Assembly (NCBI GenBank): GCA_007132975.1
Contig: SLNO01000126.1
Location: 1-50,403, forward strand
Reading direction: 5' to 3'
Length of the DNA: 50,403 nt
Source: Balneolales bacterium
Lineage (GTDB): Bacteria; Bacteroidota; Rhodothermia; Balneolales; Natronogracilivirgulaceae
Shown here: positions 44,725-50,403 of the stretch, piece after piece
Numbering within the stretch: position 1 is the stretch's first letter
Layout of the letters: every line of letters starts with the position of its first letter
The notes under the pieces: generated by a model
Seen by the model: only the letters and a program-made list of their open reading frames with translations
Databases searched by the model: none
Told to the model about the DNA's origin: nothing
Program-made: the position numbers and the translations under genes

Positions 44725-46125
44725 TCATTTATTCCCGGCACTGTTGTTGCTTGCCGCCAGGGCATAGATGAGATCACTGCGAGTCACAATGGTGTGGCGG
44801 CCGTCATCCATCCGGACCATGACCGCTGCCAGGCCTTTGGACAACATGCGGGATATCTGATCAACTTTCAAGTCGGCGGCCACAATCGGGAAGGGTTCGT
44901 CCATTACTTCACCCACTTTGCGATTGCGGGCGTCCGGTGACTCCATGAGCAGCGCCAGTATCTTCGTCTCGCTCAGACTGCCTACAATTTCGCTGCCGGA
45001 TGTGACCGGAAGCTGTGAAATGCTGTGGCCGTTCATCTGGTGGATGGCTTGTTCGAGCGTCTCGTCGCGATCGACGGTGACCAGGCCGCGATCGTCCATG
45101 CCCCGAAGGTTGATCACTTCCTCCAGTTCCGGGCGTTCCTCCTCGTCCATGAAACCGTTGGTGCGCATCCACTCATCGTTGTAGAACTTGGATACATAAC
45201 GCGTGCCGCTGTCCGGCAGCAGGATTACCATGACGTCATCGGGTTTGAGCGGGTTCTTTTTGATGTACTGCTGCGCGCCCCAGACCGCCGAGCCGCACGA
45301 TCCGCCAACGAACAGCCCTTCGCGCCGCGCCAGTTTGCGCGTCGTTACGAACGCCTCGCGGTCCGGGCACTGGATGATCTCGTCGATCAGATCGAAATCG
45401 ACATTGGCCGGGATGATATCCTCCCCGATCCCCTCGGTCAGGTACGGGGCGATGTGGCGCTTGTCGAACACGCCGGTCTCGAAATAGGACTTGAAAATGG
45501 AGCCAACCGTATCCACCCCGATGATGGTTATTTCCGGGTTTTTCTCCTTGAGGTACTGCGCCGTGCCGCTGATGGTGCCGCCGGTGCCGATGCCGGCCAC
45601 AAAGTGGGTGACTTTGCCTTCGGTCTGCTCCCAGATCTCGGGGCCGGTGGTCTCGTAATGCGCCTGCCTGTTGCTCAGGTTGTTGTACTGGTCGGGGTAG
45701 TAGGAATTGGGGATCTCCTCGTTGAGCCGTTTTGCCACCGAATAGTAGCTGCGCGGGTCGTCCGGCTCCACGTTGGTCGGGCAGATCTGCACCTCGCACC
45801 CGAGGGCGCGCAGCAGGTTCACCTTCTCCATGCTCTGCTTATCGGTGGTGGTGAAGATGCACTTGTAGCCCTTGACGGCCGCCACGAGCGCCAGGCCCAT
45901 TCCGGTGTTGCCCGAAGTGCCTTCGATGATGGTGCCGCCGGGTTTGAGCTTGCCGCTTTTTTCGGCATCCTCGATAATCTTGAGGGCGATCCGGTCCTTG
46001 ACGCTGTTGCCCGGATTGAAATATTCGACTTTGGCAAGCAACGTTCCGGGCTGCTCTTTATTGACGGTCTGCAATTGCACCAGCGGCGTGTTGCCGACGG
46101 TCTCAATGATGGAACTGTACCACAT
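44725..46125 (-). CDS. Cystathionine beta-synthase with CBS domains
   Basis: The 466-residue fold-II PLP enzyme has the PLP lysine in FNPGNSVKDRIALK (Lys43), the phosphate loop EGTSGNTGMGLAL, and GIGTGGTISGTAQYLKEKNP, followed by two CBS domains (about 340-466: DRGLVTVDRDETLEQAIHQMNGHSISQLPVT, then KVGEVMDEPFPIV). This architecture is that of cystathionine beta-synthase, condensing homocysteine with serine, or a related cysteine synthase; the CBS domains favour the former. ATG 46125 is used because the longer frame from 46176 adds non-family residues. TATCTTTC upstream is one mismatch from the -7 box, with TTG 23 bp away. Confidence 0.86.
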   Translation of the reverse strand: MWYSSIIETVGNTPLVQLQTVNKEQPGTLLAKVEYFNPGNSVKDRIALKIIEDAEKSGKLKPGGTIIEGTSGNTGMGLALVAAVKGYKCIFTTTDKQSMEKVNLLRALGCEVQICPTNVEPDDPRSYYSVAKRLNEEIPNSYYPDQYNNLSNRQAHYETTGPEIWEQTEGKVTHFVAGIGTGGTISGTAQYLKEKNPEITIIGVDTVGSIFKSYFETGVFDKRHIAPYLTEGIGEDIIPANVDFDLIDEIIQCPDREAFVTTRKLARREGLFVGGSCGSAVWGAQQYIKKNPLKPDDVMVILLPDSGTRYVSKFYNDEWMRTNGFMDEEERPELEEVINLRGMDDRGLVTVDRDETLEQAIHQMNGHSISQLPVTSGSEIVGSLSETKILALLMESPDARNRKVGEVMDEPFPIVAADLKVDQISRMLSKGLAAVMVRMDDGRHTIVTRSDLIYALAASNNSAGNK

Positions 46126-46288
46126 GTTTACTGCGTTTTGAGGATGAGTGACGATGCTGGATATGGCTCGCCGCATTACCTTCTGATAGCGAAGGGCACC
46201 AATGGCTCAGTCCTGTTCGGTCACTGGTGTTTCTGACAGCGAAAGATACTATATTGCGACGTTATTATTAACAATTAAGTACTTGAAT

Positions 46289-46564
46289 ATGTTTCTCCCA
46301 AAAAGAAAACCTGCCGATTATGATTGCGGGTTGAATCTGGATCTGATGATTGAAGCCGTTCCGCGCATCCGGGATGAGCAGATGCGTGTCGAATACGCCA
46401 AGCGGATCGTGGGCCTGATCAAGCAGAGCCATATCAGCTGGGTGGATGAGAACGGCTGCAGCGAGGAGGCATGGAATTACTTCTTTAAGATGGCTGAGTA
46501 CGATCCGAGGGATTACGGCATTCAGAATCCCTACGAGGTAGGCGAAGTCGACGACGCAATGTAA
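46289..46564 (+). CDS. Small conserved-looking protein upstream of menF
   Basis: The 91-residue product begins MFLPKRKPADYDCGLNLDLM and has EAVPRIRDEQMRVEYAKRIVGLIKQSHISWVDENG, predicted helical and highly charged. It recalls the N-terminal part of the Bacteroidota DUF4290 family (a Tyr-Gly region followed by an Ile-Glu-Asp-Arg helix) but is shorter; I am not sure. It ends 40 bp before menF and is divergent from the cystathionine beta-synthase. An upstream in-frame ATG (46202) would add 29 weakly hydrophobic residues. Confidence 0.6.
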   Translation: MFLPKRKPADYDCGLNLDLMIEAVPRIRDEQMRVEYAKRIVGLIKQSHISWVDENGCSEEAWNYFFKMAEYDPRDYGIQNPYEVGEVDDAM

Positions 46565-46603
46565 TCCCTGCATCCCAACCCCTTTGTACCCCCGGTCTGC
46601 ATT

Positions 46604-48073
46604 ATGTCGGAGCATATCGATAAAATTTCAACGGCCCCCGCAGGTTTCATGGACACTCTGGTGGATTCGGAGCGTTTTGTCCGTTTTCTCGAAAGGACCC
46701 GTTTGCGGAAGGAATCCGGTTTTCTCACGCTCTGCATACCGTTTGAGAACATCGATCCGCTGGCCGTACTTGAGCTCAACGGCGATTCCAACGGGACGCG
46801 CTTTTTCTGGGAGCGGCCCGACCATGAGATGGCCGTGGCGGCCGGCAACCGCGTGGCGCTGATAAAGAACTCCGGCAGCAACCGGTTTGAGAAGGTTTCG
46901 GCGCAGGCCAACAGCCTGCTTTCCAAAGTGGATCATTTCAGCGAGATCAGCCACAGCATGGCCGGGGCGCATCTGGTCGGCGGATTTTCCTTTTTTGATC
47001 AGCCGCTCTCCGGGGCGTGGAGTCCGCTGGGCAACGCTTCGTTTTTCCTGCCGGAATGGTTTTTGGTAAGGGACGGACAGTTTTCCATGATCAACATCAC
47101 CCGGCCGTGGAGTTCCGTGGACACGCTTGATGGCATCCGCGACTGGTATCGGCGCTGGATCAGCGATTTTATTCAGCGACTCAGCAGCAACCTGGAACGC
47201 AGCCGCATCCTGCAGGATGAATCCCATCCGGGAAAAAGCATCGTGGAGCTTGAGTCGCAGTATGAGCGAAAGCGGTGGATCGGGAATGTGCAGATGGCCC
47301 GCGAAGGAATCCGCGACAAGCTCTATCGCAAGATCGTCATTGCCCGCGACCTGCGCCTGCGGACCGAAAGCAGGGTTTCCAGCACAAAACTGGTCCATTT
47401 TCTTCGTAAGGAATATCCCTCCTGCTACTCTTTTCTGTACCAGCTCAATGGCGAGGCGACATTTCTCGGCAGTTCGCCCGAGAAGCTGGTCTCGTTGCAG
47501 TCGCCGTACGTGAAGACCGAGGCGCTTGCCGGGAGCATGCCGCGCGGGGTTACGGCCACCCAGGATGCGATCAATGAAAAAAAGCTTCTGGACAGTGCCA
47601 AGGACCGCGAAGAGCATGCCTATGTGCTGGATTCGATCAGGGAAAAACTCGACGGTATCACAGATTCGCTGGAGCATGCGCCGCGTCCGGTCATAAAGAA
47701 GTTTGCCAACGTGCAGCACTTGTGCACGCCGGTGGCCGCATCGCTCTCCAGCGAAATGAACGCGGTGGATATCGTTGCGCGGCTGCATCCGACACCGGCG
47801 GTGGGCGGATACCCCGAATCCGGGGCCTTGCACCACATCCAGGAGCTTGAGCAGTTTGAGCGCGGATGGTATGCCGGGCCCATCGGCTGGTTCAACACCA
47901 ACCGGCGCGCCGAGTTCTCCGTGGCCATCCGCAGCGGCCTGATCCGCCGCAAGCATGTCCAGTTTTTCGCCGGATGCGGCATTGTCGAGGATTCGGACCC
48001 CGAGGCCGAGTGGGAGGAGACCCGGCTGAAGTTCCTGCCCATGCAAAAAGGACTGGAATATGCCGTCGAATGA
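46604..48073 (+). CDS. menF: Isochorismate synthase
   Basis: MenF converts chorismate to isochorismate, the entry to menaquinone. The 489-residue chorismate-binding enzyme has the C-terminal signature set GSSPEKLVSLQSPYVKTEALAGSMPRG, LHPTPAVGGYPE and FFAGCGIVEDSDPEAEWEETRLKF, with the KIVIARDLRLR segment before. The N-terminal 200 residues are variable, as usual. Its stop overlaps menD by 14 bp, so the pair is an operon. Confidence 0.93.
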   Translation: MSEHIDKISTAPAGFMDTLVDSERFVRFLERTRLRKESGFLTLCIPFENIDPLAVLELNGDSNGTRFFWERPDHEMAVAAGNRVALIKNSGSNRFEKVSAQANSLLSKVDHFSEISHSMAGAHLVGGFSFFDQPLSGAWSPLGNASFFLPEWFLVRDGQFSMINITRPWSSVDTLDGIRDWYRRWISDFIQRLSSNLERSRILQDESHPGKSIVELESQYERKRWIGNVQMAREGIRDKLYRKIVIARDLRLRTESRVSSTKLVHFLRKEYPSCYSFLYQLNGEATFLGSSPEKLVSLQSPYVKTEALAGSMPRGVTATQDAINEKKLLDSAKDREEHAYVLDSIREKLDGITDSLEHAPRPVIKKFANVQHLCTPVAASLSSEMNAVDIVARLHPTPAVGGYPESGALHHIQELEQFERGWYAGPIGWFNTNRRAEFSVAIRSGLIRRKHVQFFAGCGIVEDSDPEAEWEETRLKFLPMQKGLEYAVE

Positions 48074-50006
48074 GCACGCCGCCCTGTCGCTGAAGTGGAG
48101 TTTTCATCTGGTGGATGCGCTTTGGCGCCATGGCGTTCGCGAGGCGTTCCTGAGTCCCGGTTCGCGCTGCACTCCGCTGGTCCTTGCCCTGGTCAATCAT
48201 CATGGGATCCGATGCCATTCCGTGCTCGATGAGCGCTCGGCGGCATTTATGGCGCTGGGCGCCGGCAAGGAGAGCATGAGGCGGGACTCGGCAAAGTTGC
48301 CCAGGTCAGCAACCTCATACGCTTCGGCTTCTTCAGATGAAGCAGCCCCGGCTGTCCAATTCGCCCCCGCCCTTTTTGTCTGCACATCAGGTACCGCCGT
48401 GGCCAATGCCCTGCCGGCTGTGGTTGAGGCGCGCATGTCGGGGACGCCGTTCATCGTGCTGTCGGCGGACCGTCCCCCCGTCCAGCGGGCCACCGGCGCA
48501 TCGCAGACCATCGACCAGGTTAAACTTTTCGGCGACTATCCGGTCTTCTTTTTCGATACCGGAGAGCCGGTGGATAGGGACATTGATTTCCAGCGAATTT
48601 CCCGGCTCGGATGGCAGGCCGTTCACTATTCTGTGAGCAGAGGCGGACCAGTCCACCTGAACCTGCCCTTCCGCAAACCGCTCGAACCTGACGCCGAAAC
48701 TATTTCCCGATTTCGGGAACAGTACCGGCAGGATACCCTGAAGGATGATAATCAGGCTGACCCCCATCCTTACACCCGACTAGAAAGTCAGCACGAAAAC
48801 ATCCACGCTGCCACTCGGCATGGAACTTCGCATGCAGTCCAGGATGAAGACCGACAAAAAAGCCGGCATGGAATACAGCCGACTATGCTGCCGGAAGCGC
48901 CGCGTCCCCTGCCCGATGCATTGCGCGACCTGCTGGCCGGCAGCACCAGGACCCTGGCCGTTATCGGACCCGAACTTCGCCTCCCCGGATCCTTTTTTGA
49001 ATTCTGCCGTCGAAACGGCATTCCCGTGCTCAATGAATCGGGCAACTCGGGAGCAAAGGGCGTATTCCTTAACCGTCATGCACTGATCCTGCATAATGAG
49101 CAAATGCGGGCCGACCTGGTACCGGACCTGGTACTGCGCGCCGGCGGTGATCCGGTCCACCGGGCAACGCTCGAGGCGCTTTCGGACTGGAGTGTGCCCC
49201 AGGTAGTCTTCGGAGATCATCCGGACCATCCGGACGCCACCCTCTCTGCCACGCACCATGTGGACGGCTCCCTGGCCGATTACGATTTCACTGTGGATGT
49301 CCGGAATGGTGGCGAAAAAGTCCCGGACTCGGCATCTACGGGTTCTTCTGTTACTCAGGCTGAATTCGCTGCACTATGGACCCATGCACTCAACCTGGCC
49401 GGCCAAAGTCAAAGCGAACACCTGCAGGCAGAGGCACGACTGACAGACGCCCACGTGTACGCCTCGCTCCTTCCGCTCATCGCACGCGAGCCCGGTACCC
49501 TCGTGGCCGTATCCAACTCCTTCCCCATCCGGGATTACCTGCAATTCGGTCCGGAGGAGGTCGTCCAGAAGCTTCCGCTGCTGGTCAACCGCGGCGCCAG
49601 CGGCATCGACGGTGTCACGTCCACCGCCATCGGCGCAGCCCTGGCGCGTAGTAAACCGGTGGTGCTCTTCACCGGCGACCTGGCCTTCCTGCACGATACC
49701 GGCGCGCTGAACAACCTGATGTCCAGGGACGTGCCGCTCAAAATCATCGTGCTCAACAACCGCGGCGGGACCATCTTCCGGATGCTCCCCCTGGACACCC
49801 AAGACCCCGCCTTCATCGACTACTTCGAAACGCCGCAGCAGGTGGATCTGGAGGACATCGCCCGTGCGCACGGCATCCCGTATGCGCTGGCCGAAACCCC
49901 ATCCACCCTTGAAACGGCATGGAAAACCCTGTTGGCGCATCACACGGCCATCCTGGAGTGCCGCACCCACACGGATGCATCCATGAAGCTGCGATCGTCG
50001 ATCTGA
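48060..50006 (+). CDS. menD: SEPHCHC synthase (menaquinone)
   Basis: MenD is the thiamine-diphosphate enzyme joining isochorismate and 2-oxoglutarate. The 648-residue protein has FLSPGSRCTPLVLAL, VLDERSAAFMALG, LFVCTSGTAVANALPAVVEA, SADRPPVQRATGASQTIDQ, NRGASGIDGVTSTAIG and VVLFTGDLAFLHDTGALNNL, then IVLNNRGGTIFRMLP. It is about 90 residues longer than E. coli MenD. The excess is in two or three hydrophilic, in-frame inserts (about residues 71-102, 228-276 and a short one near 418-432) whose codon use differs from the core. All catalytic motifs are intact. It overlaps menF by 14 bp. Confidence 0.94.
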   Translation: MPSNEHAALSLKWSFHLVDALWRHGVREAFLSPGSRCTPLVLALVNHHGIRCHSVLDERSAAFMALGAGKESMRRDSAKLPRSATSYASASSDEAAPAVQFAPALFVCTSGTAVANALPAVVEARMSGTPFIVLSADRPPVQRATGASQTIDQVKLFGDYPVFFFDTGEPVDRDIDFQRISRLGWQAVHYSVSRGGPVHLNLPFRKPLEPDAETISRFREQYRQDTLKDDNQADPHPYTRLESQHENIHAATRHGTSHAVQDEDRQKSRHGIQPTMLPEAPRPLPDALRDLLAGSTRTLAVIGPELRLPGSFFEFCRRNGIPVLNESGNSGAKGVFLNRHALILHNEQMRADLVPDLVLRAGGDPVHRATLEALSDWSVPQVVFGDHPDHPDATLSATHHVDGSLADYDFTVDVRNGGEKVPDSASTGSSVTQAEFAALWTHALNLAGQSQSEHLQAEARLTDAHVYASLLPLIAREPGTLVAVSNSFPIRDYLQFGPEEVVQKLPLLVNRGASGIDGVTSTAIGAALARSKPVVLFTGDLAFLHDTGALNNLMSRDVPLKIIVLNNRGGTIFRMLPLDTQDPAFIDYFETPQQVDLEDIARAHGIPYALAETPSTLETAWKTLLAHHTAILECRTHTDASMKLRSSI

Positions 50007-50012
50007 CCAGCC

Positions 50013-50403
50013 ATGCACAGCACATCCGGGCACCCATCGACGGAAACGATCCGCCACAGCGGGCTTGAATTTCGCGTGACGCGCTGTGATGAGGGCATCT
50101 CCAACAAGCCGATCCTTGTTCTGCTCCACGGCTTCCTGGGCAGCGGCGAGCAGTTTCGGCACCTGATGCCGGAGCTTGGCAAGACCTGCCGGCCAGTCAC
50201 GGTGGATATTAGCCCGGCGAAATATCCGGATTCTCCCCCGCGCTTGGGTACATCCAAACGGGAGGATGAATCTTCGAAATTAGAAGCAAAGTCTCAGGTG
50301 GATGAATCCGCACGGGTGGATGAATCTTCGCAATTGGAAGCAAAGTCTCAGGTGGATGAATCCGCACGGGTGGATGAATCTTCGCAATTGGAAGCAAAGT
50401 CTC
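50013..50403 (+). CDS. MenH-like alpha/beta hydrolase (cut by window edge)
   Basis: The visible 130 codons start at ATG 50013, 6 bp after menD. The alpha/beta hydrolase start is normal: PILVLLHGFLGSGEQFRHLMPEL, the oxyanion-hole region. It places the gene as menH (SHCHC synthase) by context. After VTVDISPAK the chain enters a hydrophilic run and then repeats of 18 residues (SQVDESARVDESSQLEAK), two full copies in frame at 50292-50399, up to the edge. The family has a short loop there. The repeat is exact at DNA level (54 bp), so it is a minisatellite. Confidence 0.75.
   Translation, partial: MHSTSGHPSTETIRHSGLEFRVTRCDEGISNKPILVLLHGFLGSGEQFRHLMPELGKTCRPVTVDISPAKYPDSPPRLGTSKREDESSKLEAKSQVDESARVDESSQLEAKSQVDESARVDESSQLEAKS
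50292..50399 (+). repeat. In-frame 54-bp tandem repeat
   Basis: Two identical 54-bp units (50292-50345 and 50346-50399) follow a diverged partial unit at 50262-50291. Each unit itself holds two GTGGATGAATC words. All lengths are multiples of three. The array runs off the edge, so the copy number is unknown. Confidence 0.85.

Overview
The window looks like a chromosomal segment of a Bacteroidota-related bacterium of the Balneolota/Rhodothermota kind. The evidence is a very large SprA/Sov type IX secretion translocon gene (34168-41466, minus), a secreted enzyme ending in a type IX sorting domain with the NYPNPFNP motif (8040-9425), a GWxTD-domain protein, a men cluster for menaquinone, and promoters of the Bacteroidota type (TTTG, about 20 bp, TANNTTTG), best seen at 2604-2635. 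Base composition is moderately GC-rich. I saw no tRNA, rRNA, CRISPR array, insertion sequence or prophage. Both ends cut through a gene, and both ends are low-complexity, so this may be a complete assembly contig.

Layout from left to right. 1-3657: an ABC exporter (cut), an FAD amine-oxidase-like protein, then a divergent Fur-family regulator with a MerC-like membrane protein, separated by two perfect palindromes. 3808-7871: a tightly packed plus-strand run of GWxTD protein, pdxA, methyltransferase and ftsE. 8040-9425: a T9SS-secreted deacetylase-like protein. 9461-15720 (minus): mnmA, an exported DUF4412-like protein, a split 5'-nucleotidase, an aldo/keto reductase, an MtfA-type peptidase and DoxX. 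15879-20793 (minus): the threonine operon thrA-thrB-thrC. 21340-22663 (minus): an NlpC/P60 hydrolase and an HNH nuclease. 23022-24743: glutamate dehydrogenase and an anti-sigma-type ATPase. 24838-27883: prfA, then purK-purE. 27947-30949 (minus): hrcA-grpE-dnaJ. 31043-33944: a VOC protein, rsmI and lnt. 34168-44327: sprA, divergent from two LptF/LptG permeases. 44343-46125 (minus): cystathionine beta-synthase and a DUF3467 protein. 46289-50403: a small protein, then menF-menD-menH (cut).

Most of this is housekeeping. The best candidate for something undescribed is the leader of the threonine operon. About 95-bp units lie in tandem in front of thrA (20810-21045, two full copies and one partial) and one more lies in front of thrC (17198-17300). 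The full copies share a long stem of 9-12 bp with compensating changes between copies, an inner hairpin whose stem also changes in a paired way around a constant ACACA loop, and a conserved 3' tail that runs into an ATGAAA start. They also contain a conserved short reading frame (type MIKNVMDxLxDLIN) that stops at or next to the following start codon. It is either a tandem structured RNA, a leader-peptide system, or both.

Other points of interest are in-frame hydrophilic inserts in MenD, an in-frame 54-bp minisatellite in the adjacent menH-like gene at the right edge, a 5'-nucleotidase split into two genes with the C-terminal domain first, an hrcA operon with no visible CIRCE element, and the paired palindromes at the Fur-family gene.
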